Below the pieces are notes generated by a model that was given only the letters and a program-made list of their open reading frames with translations, did not search any database and was not told the DNA's origin. Shown here piece after piece: positions 54,728-61,187 of a DNA stretch of 64,000 bases. Where the stretch lies: the NCBI RefSeq assembly GCF_950295315.1, contig NC_080165.1, positions 10,469,723 through 10,533,722 on the forward strand, given 5' to 3'. Positions within the stretch are counted from its first letter, which is position 1. The number at the start of each line of letters is the position of its first letter. A program made the translations under genes and the position numbers. The stretch is from Erinaceus europaeus. Lineage: Eukaryota; Chordata; Mammalia; Eulipotyphla; Erinaceidae.

Positions 54728-56352
54728 GGTTTTCAGCAAAGAAATAATACAGAACTCAACTTCAGGGCTGGGTGGTGGCACACCTGGTTCAGCACATATG
54801 TTACAATGTGCAAGGACCCAGGTTCAAACCACTGGTCCCCACCTGTGAGGGAAAAGCTTGACAAGTGGTGAAGCAGGGCTGCAGATGTCTCTCTCTCCCT
54901 CTCTATCTCCCCCTTTCCTCTCAATTTCTGGCCATCTCTAACCAATAAATAAATAAAGATAATTTTAAAAATTTTCAAATACAGAATTCAACTTCAATTA
55001 TCTGTCTTTCATAACAAAAAAAGTTTAAATGTATGAGCAAATACCAGCAAAGGACTTTTTTTATCTGCCACATATCATTTGTCGAATCTATCATCTTCTG
55101 TCTTACTCCTCAATGAAAAACTATAACATATTTGAAGTGAACATTAGAGACAACTGGCCTAGTATTTGTTGTAGTCCTGTAATTTTACAGCTGAGGAAAC
55201 AGACAATTCTTACATCAATTCATACAGTCAGTTAATGGCAGACACGGAGCATAACAAGTCTCACATTTTGAGGCAATGAACTGGCATGTTTGGTGGTTTA
55301 GTTTATTGTTTTATCCAAAAGTCTTTTTTTTTTCCTCCAGGGTTATCGCTGGGGCTCAGTGCCTGCACCAGGAATCCACTGCTCCTGGAGGCTATTTTTT
55401 TCCCCTTTTATTGCCCTTGTTGTTTATTGTTGCTTTTATCATTATTGTTAGTATTATTATTGTTGGATAGGACAGAGAGAAATGGAGAGAGGAGGGGAAG
55501 ACAGAGAGAGAGGGGAGAGAAAGATAGACACCTGCAGACCTGCTTCACCGCCTGTGAAGCGATCCCCCTGAAGGTGGGAAGCCAGGGGCTCGAACCGGGA
55601 TCCTTACACCATGCATGCTTAACCTGCTGCGCCACCGCCCGGCACCCCTAGTGCTAAACATTTTACTGCCGACTTTATCAGAGAGATAGACAGACAGACA
55701 AGGAGAACATCAAAGTTTCTCCCAGTGCTTCAGTGCCCCCAGTAGAAGACTGAGGACCTGAACCTATGTCACACGTTTGACAAAGCAGAAACCCTGCCAG
55801 GTGACCAACCTCGCTGACGACCTCCTGGTTGTTCATTTTATACAAACTGTTTTGAGCAATTCACTAAAATATTCTAGAGTAAGGTATGATCACAATTCAG
55901 TTCTTTTGTAGGAAGATATGTATAAAATATGTAGGTGAAGGTAATACATCATAAATATTCCAAAAACTCATCCTAAGTAAGAAGCATATATTTGCTAATG
56001 TATGTATTACATATACAAAATTAATAAAAATTAAATGAAAATCAGCTCGATTAGCTTCAGATCTCATTGACTTTACTCACTGGGCATCTATGAACTCATT
56101 GTAAATACATGCATTCTAGCAGAAATTCTGAACACGCATGAAATAAATCATTACTTGTGTCTTTACCTCCAGCATGGTGAGATATGGCCTCTTCAGATTC
56201 AGCATGTGAAGATTTCCGATGACTGGTAATGGCCTGGGTCCTGGAGGAAAAGGTTGCTTGGATCTTCTAGTCATAATGACCTTGATATTTAAAATTAAAA
56301 TAAGAATCAGGCTCAGAATTGAAAGTGTGACAAAAGGGTCAAAGCCACTCAT
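29119..56352 (-). CDS. Cytochrome P450 family 2, CYP2K/CYP2AC-like (probable CYP2AC1 orthologue), nine exons, intact
   Basis: I could assemble a complete nine-exon P450 by hand. Coding segments are 186, 163, 150, 161, 174, 142, 185, 142 and 188 bp, giving 1,491 bp, or 496 residues plus TAG. All eight introns are GT-AG. Exon order, phases and most lengths are those of CYP2 genes. Landmarks: hydrophobic N-terminal anchor about 7-23, PFPPGP hinge 34-39, C-helix WxxxR 126-130, I-helix AGTETT 302-307, ExxR 358-361, FNPEHF 411-416, heme loop FSAGRRMCAG 432-441 with ligand Cys439. It is therefore predicted to be an ER-anchored heme monooxygenase using NADPH-P450 reductase; the substrate is unknown. 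The C-terminal [11 protein letters not shown] and [19 protein letters not shown] stretches resemble fish CYP2K and tetrapod CYP2AC more than CYP2C, 2D or 2J. The subfamily is inferred from memory and synteny. No disabling change was seen. Confidence 0.93.
29578..29848 (+). mobile_element. SINE-A with target-site duplication
   Basis: Left flank agaatattaggacaagt, right flank agaatattaggacacaa. A deletion lies in gatcctggctgagccc at box B. It lies just beyond exon 9, in intron 8. Confidence 0.9.
30286..30612 (+). mobile_element. SINE-A with module M, in intron 8
   Basis: Head gggggctgggcggtagcaca. The tail is truncated at caaggacaagagggaaaaa, and module M follows (tagcctccaggagcagcgga to caataaccctggaggcac). 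Confidence 0.9.
30610..30690 (+). repeat. (CA)n microsatellite
   Basis: About 40 CA units with three T interruptions, seeded in the 3' end of module M. Confidence 0.96.
30885..31088 (-). mobile_element. SINE-B, antisense, in intron 8
   Basis: From tttatttgttggatagagac to ttccactggtcagtcccc. Confidence 0.85.
31868..32112 (+). mobile_element. SINE-B with internal deletion and module M
   Basis: Head aggggctgggtggtggtgcg. The box B region is deleted (cacgagtaaagcttcacagc). Module M runs from atgctcatcaggaatagtgg to gataaccctggaggcaaa. Confidence 0.86.
32163..32244 (+). mobile_element. 48-bp SINE-A head micro-insertion with 17-bp target duplication
   Basis: The 17-mer aggaatgatctttgagg at 32163-32179 recurs exactly at 32228-32244. 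Between them lie 48 bp (gagttgggtggtagcgcagc and onward to agaccggtgta) that match only the first part of a SINE-A head. There is no body and no A-rich tail. Confidence 0.82.
32326..32597 (-). mobile_element. SINE-A, antisense, in intron 8
   Basis: Full length. Flanks taaagactttttt and ccaagacttttttg suggest a short duplication. Confidence 0.92.
33110..33283 (-). mobile_element. SINE-C, antisense, in intron 8
   Basis: The sequence gagccctgatcaactctagc, then caggcatgaatgtcttctac and accattatgctgtctcccc. A (GTT)n tract precedes it. Confidence 0.78.
33385..33668 (-). mobile_element. SINE-A, antisense, with target-site duplication
   Basis: The sequence gattccagaatttct occurs at 33350-33364 and again at 33670-33684. 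Confidence 0.92.
33740..33955 (+). mobile_element. SINE-B, in intron 8
   Basis: Head gaggccaggtggtggagcac, tail ccaataaataaatagataat. Confidence 0.88.
33975..34066 (+). repeat. 46-bp tandem duplication
   Basis: 33975-34020 and 34021-34066 are two adjacent near-identical copies, both ending tggctactgttagtcattt. Confidence 0.9.
34523..34736 (+). repeat. (GT)n then (GA)n/(GGGAGA)n array in intron 8
   Basis: A GT run leads into irregular GA repeats, then about 25 nearly perfect gggaga hexamers from about 34590 to 34736. The plus strand is all purine for more than 190 bp. Confidence 0.97.
34740..35297. other. Unique intron 8 sequence
   Basis: No gene other than the P450 intron is seen. Confidence 0.5.
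35298..35439 (-). CDS. P450 exon 8
   Basis: 142 bp, the family length. Acceptor taatttttag, donor gtaggata. It encodes residues 388-434 ([20 protein letters not shown] and onward) with FNPEHF at 411-416 and the start of the heme loop (FSA). Confidence 0.94.
35737..35951 (-). mobile_element. SINE-B, antisense, in intron 7
   Basis: From atttatttatttattggata to atgagctacagcctggcccc. Confidence 0.9.
35999..36935 (-). mobile_element. Repeat R, longest complete-looking copy, antisense
   Basis: About 930 bp, from aatttacttatttaaaaagc to gggggcccacaaaggggtct. Its 5' part aligns with 42270-42600 and 63770-64000 on the opposite strand. A T-rich block interrupts it near 36491-36521. Confidence 0.8.
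37258..37530 (-). mobile_element. SINE-A, antisense, with target-site duplication
   Basis: The sequence ttacataggcattat lies on both sides (37242-37256 and 37531-37545). Confidence 0.93.
37770..37885 (-). mobile_element. SINE-B tail and body, antisense, head missing
   Basis: From tttatttatttgttagttag to cttcaccacgcgtgaagttg. The box B and head segments are absent. Confidence 0.75.
38234..38418 (-). CDS. P450 exon 7 (K-helix)
   Basis: 185 bp, one codon shorter than the 188 bp usual for CYP2. Acceptor ccattgtatccag, donor gtaaaagg. It encodes residues 326-387, with [12 protein letters not shown] carrying the ExxR pair Glu358 and Arg361, then [10 protein letters not shown] and ending FFIPK. 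Confidence 0.95.
38662..38775 (+). repeat. (GAGA/GAAA)n purine tract in intron 6
   Basis: About 105 bp of purine-rich repeat, ending with (GGAA)n. Confidence 0.93.
38892..39131 (-). mobile_element. SINE-A next to the exon 6 splice donor
   Basis: Antisense to the plus strand, so in the same sense as the P450. Flanks gtactctg (near 38880 and 39131) mark the insertion. Its head begins only about 27 nt downstream of the exon 6 donor. The box B region carries a deletion. Confidence 0.9.
39159..39300 (-). CDS. P450 exon 6 (I-helix)
   Basis: 142 bp. Acceptor ttttatctgctttcag, donor gtaagtca. It encodes residues 279-325, including [12 protein letters not shown] with the oxygen-activating AGTETT (302-307), and RHPEVQ at the end. 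Confidence 0.96.
39684..39945 (+). mobile_element. SINE-A with truncated head, in intron 5
   Basis: It starts at tggtgcgagcgcaaggtcca, so about 40 bp of the head are missing. The flanks actaacatatccaa and actaatatatctag are a degenerate duplication. Confidence 0.87.
40178..40351 (-). CDS. P450 exon 5
   Basis: 174 bp, one codon shorter than the usual 177. Acceptor ttattttag, donor gtaatagt. It encodes residues 221-278: [17 protein letters not shown] and onward to [15 protein letters not shown]. Confidence 0.94.
40352..41067. other. Intron 4 sequence, 3' part, mostly unique
   Basis: A SINE-D-like antisense remnant may lie near 40715-40855 (atttatttatgtcatgagag, then agacatgagagcctcatgct). Otherwise nothing is recognisable. 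Confidence 0.4.
41068..41245 (+). mobile_element. SINE-B, in intron 4
   Basis: Head agggccaggtggtggcagac. The tail tatcaaataaaatagaag grades into a purine tract. Confidence 0.85.
41246..41558 (+). repeat. (GGGGA/GGAGA)n purine array between SINE-B and its module M
   Basis: About 310 bp with almost no pyrimidine. It includes about 20 perfect ggaga pentamers at 41450-41545 and gggga pentamers at 41293-41327. Confidence 0.97.
41559..41628 (+). repeat. Module M, diverged
   Basis: The sequence ggctgcctggaacagaagat, then accaagctccagtggtaacc and ctgatagcaatta, sits after the purine array. Confidence 0.7.
42040..42600 (+). mobile_element. Repeat R, sense, 5' portion
   Basis: From about 42225 (tgatgggcctagacctcaaa) this is the part of R corresponding to 36940-36600 on the other strand. 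It stops at tatttatacccctttcccat without the usual R 3' half. The preceding 180 bp may be further 5' R sequence. Confidence 0.65.
42616..42825 (+). mobile_element. SINE-B, in intron 4
   Basis: The sequence actatacagtggttcacctg to atcaaataataaataaataa. It ends about 50 bp from exon 4. Confidence 0.83.
42874..43034 (-). CDS. P450 exon 4
   Basis: 161 bp, the family length. Acceptor gttgttgctgtag, donor gtaactgc. It encodes residues 167-220: [20 protein letters not shown], then [18 protein letters not shown] and onward to HPKIV. Confidence 0.95.
43098..43378 (+). mobile_element. SINE-A with target-site duplication, in intron 3
   Basis: The sequence agaatgttaaattag is repeated at 43082-43096 and 43378-43392. 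Confidence 0.93.
43808..43828 (+). repeat. G homopolymer
   Basis: About 20 consecutive G immediately before a SINE-A head. Confidence 0.9.
43827..44068 (+). mobile_element. SINE-A with deleted middle, in intron 3
   Basis: Head gggagccgggcggtagcgca. The segment between gctgcttcactgg and cttccccttctgtctcc is shortened. Confidence 0.9.
44084..44164 (+). mobile_element. SINE-B head fragment
   Basis: The sequence ggggccaggtggtggcagac to ccctggtccttc. It breaks off into CT-rich sequence. Confidence 0.78.
44213..44384 (-). mobile_element. SINE-B-like, antisense
   Basis: The sequence tattaaataggacaaagaga to ttttaccagtgtctggaggc. With the preceding fragment it forms an inverted pair. Confidence 0.75.
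44456..44730 (-). mobile_element. SINE-A, antisense, with target-site duplication
   Basis: The sequence gtggttcaactttc on the left and gtgattcaactttc on the right. Confidence 0.92.
45124..45273 (-). CDS. P450 exon 3 (C-helix)
   Basis: 150 bp. Acceptor ccatcactag, donor gtgcgtag. It encodes residues 117-166: [20 protein letters not shown], then [20 protein letters not shown] and LLKNFESHR. Trp126 and Arg130 form the WxxxR heme-propionate motif. Confidence 0.95.
45307..45580 (+). mobile_element. SINE-A with head deletion, in intron 2
   Basis: The head reads cggagttgggtggtgccaag, missing about 30 bp. It lies 33 bp from the exon 3 acceptor. Flanks gaaaatagttaatcg and ggaaatagttcatcg are a degenerate duplication. 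Confidence 0.9.
45674..45790 (+). repeat. Possible further tRNA-related SINE remnant
   Basis: The sequence tgcttggggggacaggtcag, then tgaatttgatccccaagcac and gcgctttggtctatctctta, has a SINE-like layout but matches none of the four families. The remainder of this gap shows nothing. Confidence 0.35.
46085..46296 (-). mobile_element. SINE-B, antisense, in intron 2
   Basis: From aatctttatttatttattgg to agtgctccaccccctggccc. Confidence 0.9.
46537..47290 (-). pseudogene. L1 3' end: ORF2 C-terminus and 3' UTR, 5'-truncated
   Basis: On the minus strand the translation continues from [20 protein letters not shown] through [11 protein letters not shown] to [14 protein letters not shown] sequence ([16 protein letters not shown]) and a stop at 46870. 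This is the end of L1 ORF2 in one open frame of about 140 codons. The 3' UTR follows to a T-rich plus-strand end near 46540. It is a typical 5'-truncated insertion without coding function. Confidence 0.93.
47328..47610 (+). mobile_element. SINE-A with reduced head and module M, with target-site duplication
   Basis: Flanks ttccatagcca occur at 47319-47329 and 47639-47649. The head is shortened to gggggctgggtcagcataag. Module M runs from atggcttccaggaggctatg to tgataacctggaggcaaa. Confidence 0.88.
47737..47937 (-). mobile_element. SINE-B, antisense, in intron 2
   Basis: From atttatttatttatttttga to aaccaggtgccccaccca. Confidence 0.88.
47938..49706. other. Intron 2 sequence, mostly unique
   Basis: No gene or dated repeat is recognised apart from the (GAAA)n array at 48497-48607. 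The stretch near 48065-48175 may be a decayed tRNA-like SINE. Confidence 0.45.
48497..48607 (+). repeat. (GAAA)n microsatellite
   Basis: About 27 units with a few gaga interruptions, in intron 2. Confidence 0.96.
49707..49978 (+). mobile_element. SINE-A, in intron 2
   Basis: Head gggagtccggcagtagcaca. Tail aaagggaataaatattttta. Confidence 0.91.
50090..50300 (+). mobile_element. L1 3' UTR fragment, 5'-truncated
   Basis: From aaagcagaacttggtctgga to attccccaataaagaaatta and poly(A). It is close to 27840-28068. Confidence 0.82.
50396..50540 (-). mobile_element. SINE-B, antisense, with deletions
   Basis: The sequence gcagtgcttcaccacttgtg to cagatgtgccaccagcaggc. The middle is shortened. Confidence 0.78.
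50723..50960 (+). mobile_element. SINE-A with rearranged head, in intron 2
   Basis: The first 10 bp of the head are partly duplicated (gtcgggcggtcgggctgtag) and the next about 25 bp are missing. The tail is cut short after caataaaacaacgagggg. Confidence 0.88.
51085..51247 (-). CDS. P450 exon 2
   Basis: 163 bp, the family length. Acceptor tttgtcatgcacctaag, donor gtaatgaa. It encodes residues 63-116: [20 protein letters not shown], then [20 protein letters not shown] and [14 protein letters not shown]. Confidence 0.95.
51590..51905 (-). mobile_element. Repeat R, antisense, in intron 1
   Basis: From ttttatttatttataaaaaa to ctccaggacacattggtggg. It is truncated relative to the other antisense copies. 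Confidence 0.78.
51906..52813. other. Unique intron 1 sequence
   Basis: No gene or repeat recognised with confidence. Confidence 0.45.
52814..52985 (+). mobile_element. SINE-B, shortened, in intron 1
   Basis: The sequence ggggatggtgcatctggtta to atccaatcataaaattaaaa. Part of the CT-rich middle is missing. Confidence 0.82.
52990..53677. other. Unique intron 1 sequence
   Basis: It contains a (GAAA)n/(GA)n tract at about 53350-53398 and no gene evidence. Confidence 0.45.
53678..53968 (+). mobile_element. SINE-A with target-site duplication, in intron 1
   Basis: The sequence aaacttattttatttct occurs exactly on both sides (53661-53677 and 53968-53984), which suggests a young insertion. Confidence 0.95.
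54018..54192 (+). mobile_element. SINE-B with truncated head
   Basis: The sequence tttcagtgctcaaggacctg to ccaataaataaagataacaa. Confidence 0.82.
54242..54576 (+). mobile_element. SINE-B with (GAAA)n linker and module M
   Basis: The SINE body ends at atcaagtaaatgctaaagag. A GAAA array of about 65 bp (54430-54497) follows, then module M (atggccactagaagcagtgg to gataaccttggtggcaata). Confidence 0.86.
54674..54728 (+). repeat. (GTT)n and T homopolymer
   Basis: Five GTT units, then about 28 T. Confidence 0.93.
54763..54972 (+). mobile_element. SINE-B, in intron 1
   Basis: Head agggctgggtggtggcacac. Tail ccaataaataaataaagata. Flanks cagaactcaacttca and cagaattcaacttca form a duplication. Confidence 0.92.
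55160..55255 (+). repeat. Possible MIR fragment
   Basis: The sequence attttacagctgaggaaaca, then cagtcagttaatggcagaca, fits the MIR core region. Confidence 0.45.
55328..55650 (-). mobile_element. SINE-A with module M, antisense, in intron 1
   Basis: Module M (cctccagggttatcgctggg to ccactgctcctggaggctat), then a complete SINE-A ending ctgcgccaccgcccggcacc. Confidence 0.92.
55651..56166. other. Intron 1 sequence next to exon 1
   Basis: Apparently unique. The stretch near 55680-55830 (agagatagacagacagacaa, then caggtgaccaacctcgctga) may be a decayed antisense SINE. Confidence 0.4.
56167..56352 (-). CDS. P450 exon 1 (start, membrane anchor, hinge)
   Basis: The ATG at 56352 opens a 62-codon exon ending LTMLE before donor gtaaagac. 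A hydrophobic stretch (about residues 7-23) is followed by basic TRRSK and the proline hinge [14 protein letters not shown] (34-47). This arrangement is what supports the start codon. Confidence 0.93.
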
Positions 56353-56825
56353 CCTGAATTTGAAGTAATTATCAAAGCGATAATACGAATCCTCGTGCTT
56401 GCCGCAAGATAGAAGTTCTGGTGTGAATCAGAACTCTGGAGACTCCGTTAATAACATTTGCTTTTTTCACCTATAATCAACTATCTGCTTTATGCTAAAA
56501 ATGAAATCACGTGCACTACTGTAAGCTTGGCTGATTTGAATTCTTCCCCTTCCAACTCGCCTTTCTTCCTTTTTCATTTCTCAGTACTGTTTGTTTTATT
56601 CCTTCAGTAAAGCCTAGAAGGAATTTTTTTTAAGCCGGGATTTATATTTTAAGATTAAGTTAAAATTTCAGAGCAATTAAAATTATAGGGAAATACAGCC
56701 GTTTAATCCCTGATGTGAAATCTACACTTAAACAATACAATACAATTCCTTGTATTGTTTGCTTAGAGGTGTGTGTGTGTGTGTGTGTTCTGCTAACAGC
56801 CTTAGACCAAGAACTTCAAATTTCT
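56353..56825. other. 5' flank of the P450 gene
   Basis: It should contain the 5' UTR and promoter. I see no clear TATA box or CpG island. A (GT)n run lies at 56767-56789. Confidence 0.45.
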
Positions 56826-56960
56826 GGGCAGGGGTAGATAGCATAGTGGCTATGCAAAGAGACTCTCATGCCTGAGGCTCTAAAGTCCCAGGTTCAATCC
56901 CCTGCACCACCACAAACCTGAGCTGAGCAGTGCTCTGGTAAAAAAAAAAAAAAAAAAAAA
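56826..56960 (+). mobile_element. SINE-C
   Basis: Head gggcaggggtagatagcata to gctgagcagtgctctggtaa, then about 20 A. Flanks aagaacttcaaatttct occur on both sides, an exact 17-bp duplication. Confidence 0.94.
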
Positions 56961-57069
56961 GAACTTCAAATTTCTTTCAAATATCCATAACAGTCAGACC
57001 TTTGCTTACTGTCTTTCCTAGTAATCTCTCATAACTGGTCTTCTCCTCCCTCTCCCCAATATCTTTTTT

Positions 57070-57346
57070 TTTTATTGAGATTTTTTTATTTATTCCCTTT
57101 TGTTGCCCTTGTTGTTTTATTGTTGTAGTTATTGATGTCATTGTTGTTGGATAGACAGAGAGAAATGGAGAGAGGAGGAGAAGACAGAGAGGGGGAGAGA
57201 AAGATAGACACCTGCAGACCTGCTTCACGGCCTGCAAAGCGACTCCCCTGCAGGTGGGGAGCCAGGGGCTCAAACTGGGATTCTTCCGCTGGTCCTTGCG
57301 CTTTGTGCCATGTGCACTTAACTTGCTGCAATACCGCCTGACTCCC
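57070..57346 (-). mobile_element. SINE-A, antisense
   Basis: From attgagatttttttatttat to gcaataccgcctgactcccg. Flanking gagattttttt is seen on both sides. Confidence 0.93.
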
Positions 57347-57512
57347 GAGATTTTTTTTTTTTAACTGTCACCAAACCTTCTGCCTTTGTGCTCCTAAAAC
57401 AAAAACATCCTACATCTTCCCACCGGAGCCTGGCATTCCTTAAAAAACATTAAGCCTGCTCCACTCTAAATTTCCTATACTATGACCATTAGATAAAAAG
57501 AAAGGGGGAGGT

Positions 57513-57841
57513 GTTGGGAAATTGTACAGATGTGGCTGAACATTGGCAGGACCCACAAACCACTAAATTTCCATGCAAGTATTATTTACAGCTCTCTACC
57601 ACGTTATCCCCTCAGGGTATTGCTAATTCAGTTAAAAACATTGCAACAGTTGCTAAGGACACTTCCACCTTCCCAACATGCCTTTTGCCTCTCTCCACCC
57701 CCTTTCCTAGTCAATCCCTTCTGGACTTGCCACTTCCAGAATTCTCCTATAAAAGTTGCTCCTGTTTGCGCTTCCTCTCTCTTCCTCTCTCTTTCCCCCT
57801 CTCCTTCCCCTCTTTTCTCTCTTCCACAACCCGACCTAGAG
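57513..57841 (+). mobile_element. Possible LTR fragment
   Basis: It begins tgttgggaaattgtacagat and has ctcctataaaagttgctcct, a TATA-like box, followed by a CT-rich stretch, which resembles an LTR U3-R segment. No poly(A) signal, matching end or target duplication was found, because a SINE-C follows directly. Confidence 0.35.
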
Positions 57842-57945
57842 AAGGGCTGATGGGCATAGTGGGAGGCGGCCAGGGTTGAACTCAGGACTTCAAGGCCTCA
57901 GGCATGAGAGTCTCTTTGCATAACCATTATGCTATCTCCCCACCC
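57842..57945 (-). mobile_element. SINE-C, antisense
   Basis: The sequence ggttgaactcaggacttcaa, then catgagagtctctttgcata and ccattatgctatctccccac. Confidence 0.82.
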
Positions 57946-58097
57946 AAAAGAAATTGACTGATAACACATGTATCCACTACATATATGTATGAGAGAGACC
58001 TAGGGATTGTGGAAAACTTATGTCACCTGCTTAGACAACATCTTAAAAGCTTCTAGTGTACAGAACTTGGTAAAGAAGAGAGTCAAGAAGTCACAGG

Positions 58098-58215
58098 CTA
58101 GGGGCCCAGGTTGAGGAGGAAGTGCTATGGGTTTTCTCTGTCTCCCTCTCTATCTCCCCTTATTCTCTCAATCTCTAGCTGTCTCTATCCAATAAATGTT
58201 TTTTTTTTTAAAAAA
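58098..58215 (+). mobile_element. SINE-B remnant
   Basis: Only aggggcccaggttgaggagg and the tail region ctgtctctatccaataaatg remain. Confidence 0.6.
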
Positions 58216-58221
58216 ATGTTG

Positions 58222-58365
58222 GATGGGGGGTAGATAGTGTTATGGTTAGGCAAAGAGACTTTCATGCCTGAGACTCCAAAGACCCAGGTTCGATCCTCTG
58301 TATCACCATAAACTACAGCTGATCAGTGCTCTGGTAAAGAGACCAAAAAAAAAAAAAAAAAAAAA
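58222..58365 (+). mobile_element. SINE-C
   Basis: Head gatggggggtagatagtgtt to tgatcagtgctctggtaaag, then poly(A). Confidence 0.88.
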
Positions 58366-58519
58366 GTCACAGTCTCACTAGTTCTGCTTTATCCAGGAAG
58401 AAGTTCAGTTTGTAAGGAAAGTTATCAAAATAGGACATGGCATACACCCTGTTTAGAATAGGACTTGGCACTTAATACATTTATTATAGTGAATAAATTA
58501 CTGATTAAATTCTTTCAGA

Positions 58520-58885
58520 CAGTTTCTATCTTTCCCTAGTGGGTAGGGCTTTGGAGAGGTGGGAGTCTGGGACGTATTAGTGAGGTTGTCTTCCCAGAGA
58601 AGTCAGGATGGAATCCTAGTAGCATCTGCAACTTGGTGGCTGAAAGACAATAAGATATAAAGCAGGACAAATTGTTGAATAAATAGGAACCAAAAAATAG
58701 GAAGAGAGCAGATGAAATTAGAGGTCTTCATGTGGGAAGAAGATAGGAAGTATATTTTAGGTATGTTCCAATGGTTCTGTGACTTTAGTAATTTTTGCCT
58801 GAGCCTGATAGCTAACATACAGGTGAACTAAATATATGGACTGGCAAAGTGATGTCAGAGTTTAGACTAGGGATAAAGGTATTTT
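58520..58885 (-). mobile_element. Repeat R, antisense, divergent subfamily
   Basis: The sequence tctttccctagtgggtaggg through taagatataaagcaggacaa to aagtgatgtcagagtttaga. It lacks the 3' end seen in other copies. Confidence 0.7.
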
Positions 58886-58974
58886 CCCCTCAGAAAAATA
58901 ATAAAATCACACAACTAGAATAATGATATGGATTTTTGTTGGTAAGAGTCACCAAAAAAAAAAGTAAATTATTG

Positions 58975-59258
58975 GGGAGTCACGCGGTAGCGCAGCAGGT
59001 TAAGTGCAGGTGGCGCAAAGCACAAGGACCGGCGCAAGGATCCCGGTTCAAGCCCCTGGCTCCCCACCTGCAAGGGAGTCGCTTCACAGGCAGTGAAGCA
59101 GGTCTGCAGGTGTCTATCTTTCTCTCCCTCTCTCTGTCTTCCCCTCCTCTCTCCATTTCTCTCTGTCCTAACAAGGACGACCTCAATAACAACAACAATA
59201 ACTACAACAACAATAAAAAGACAACAAGGGCAACAAAAGGGAATAAATAAATATTTTT
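58975..59258 (+). mobile_element. SINE-A with target-site duplication
   Basis: The sequence aaagtaaattatt lies on both sides. Confidence 0.93.
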
Positions 59259-59289
59259 TAAAAAGTAAATTATTTTAGAATAATTTTCT

Positions 59290-59484
59290 ATTATATTTAT
59301 TTACTGGATAGAGACAGCCAGAAATCGAGAGAGAGGGGGATGATACAGAGGGAGAGAGACGCCTGCAGCCCTGCTTCACCACTCAAAAAGTTTTCCCCCT
59401 GCAGGTGGGGACCGGGGGCTTGAACCCAGGTCATCATGCACTGTAACATGTGCATTCAACCAGGTGTGCTACCACCTGACCCCC
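59290..59484 (-). mobile_element. SINE-B, antisense
   Basis: From tattatatttatttactgga to gtgtgctaccacctgacccc. Confidence 0.9.
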
Positions 59485-59689
59485 TTTGGAATATTTTTTT
59501 AAGTAATTTGCATATTCACATATTCAAATGAACTCTGGAGTAGACTGGAGTCTTCATTTACTGAAAGGCAGAAACGTAATCATGATTGAAAGGTTTTCCC
59601 TTAGCTCTGACTTTGTGTGTTGAAAATTATTCTGTATGAAGCAAATGTGAAAGAATTTCAATTGAATATGGAATCAAAGGACATAAAAT

Positions 59690-60550
59690 GGAAACTCTCA
59701 GACATGTATCCTTGAGGAAACAAAAATCCACCCTTAGATCCCCGCTCTCCTCTGCTCCATTCGTCCTTTTTGGCTCCTGATCATTAATGACTCTGTCCTG
59801 CTTGATATCTCACCACCTGTCACCCACCAAGATCAGATGCCACCATGATTTCATCTTGCCTTCCCTGGGCAGACCACCTCACCCCTATGTCCCAGAAACT
59901 CACCGCTCCAGAGCCCTGCCCCACTAGGGAAAGACAGAAACAGACTGGGCGTATGGATCCCATGGTAATTGTCCATGGAAGAAGCAATTACAGAAGCCAA
60001 AACTCCCACCTTCTGTACCCCCAAAATAATTTTGGTCCATACTCCCAGTGAGGGAGAAGTGACAGGGAGAAGATGATCGGAGGGCTCTGAATTCCAACTT
60101 TATCAGGACCCAGAGAGAAGAATTTAAAAAGGGGGAGAGGCATTCAGAAGTAGTAATAGTAATAAAGGAAGATAAGGTGGGACCATTAAAAAATGGGAAA
60201 GTATATAGAAATATAGATACAGAAATAATAGTCAGTGGTCCAGAAGGTGGTACAGTGGCTAAGGCATTAGACTCTCAAGCATGAGGTCCTGAGTTCAATC
60301 CCCAGCAGCACATGTACCAGAGTGATGTCTAGTTCTTTATTTCTCTCCTATCTTTATCATTAATAAATAAATAAAATCTTTTTAAAAAAATAATATTCAG
60401 TCCATATCTGCAACCTTGGGAGAACTATTGTAGTTTCCAGTGGAGGGAAGGGGGGTATAGAACATTGGTGGTGAGAACAGTGCAGAAATGTAACCCTGTT
60501 ATCTTATAGTTTTGTAAATCAAAATATTAAGTCACTAATAAAATTTAATA
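59690..60550 (+). mobile_element. Repeat R, sense, divergent subfamily, with a nested SINE-D
   Basis: From about 59765 (tttggctcctgatcattaat) through gaagcaattacagaagccaa to tcactaataaaatttaataa. The middle contains R sequence absent from the common copies. The SINE-D at 60236-60395 interrupts it. Confidence 0.7.
60236..60397 (+). mobile_element. SINE-D nested in repeat R
   Basis: Head tggtccagaaggtggtacag, tail cattaataaataaataaaat. Flanks ataatagtcag and ataatattcag are the duplicated site. Confidence 0.9.
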
Positions 60551-61187
60551 AGTTGAACTGGTCCAGAGTAATTTTTTTAAAAAAAGGTAAAATCTAGCTA
60601 ATACCTCTTATAGGTGAATAAGGCAACATGTACAGAGAAAAACTAGTTACTAAAAGCAATTAAATGCATGGCCTGGCATACTAATGGATAGGCAAAGGAA
60701 GATGTTGCACCCAGTGGATTTGTGAGAGATAGTCTTACGATCGAGTTAAAGGTGAGGCATGTTTGGGTGTCACCTGCAAGGCTGGCGCATACTACTATGC
60801 ACACTGCCGTAGCAGCTCTCAGTGAGGTTGGCTGAAACTGGGTTAGGTACATGCTGAGAGATTTTCAGTAAATGTGTATAAAATAAGGCACGACCAGAAC
60901 TCAGAAATGAGCAAGTGCTCTGGGCTCGCTCATAAAAACTAATATATTTGTTTCGTCACCAGGGAGCTATTACTGGGATTCGGTACACTCCAGCCATTTT
61001 CTTTTCCTTTTTTTTTTTTCTTTTCTTCACTGTGCTTAGTGAAGTAAGTCAGACAGCAAAAGGCAGATGGCTGTATAGCTCTGTTTACATGTGAGATTTC
61101 GAAAACTCAAACTTACAGAAACGGAAGCTTGCCCGTGACTAGGCATTGAGGACAAGAAGGAAGTGTTGCTCAGAAAGTATGAATTGG
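60551..61187. other. Unique intergenic sequence
   Basis: A module M-like piece, antisense, may lie at about 60957-61000 (caccagggagctattactgg). Otherwise nothing is recognised. Confidence 0.4.

Noticed and set aside
29119..56352. P450 as a pseudogene or as scattered gene fragments
   Set aside because: All nine exons assemble in order with matching phases and canonical splice sites, and no stop was found.
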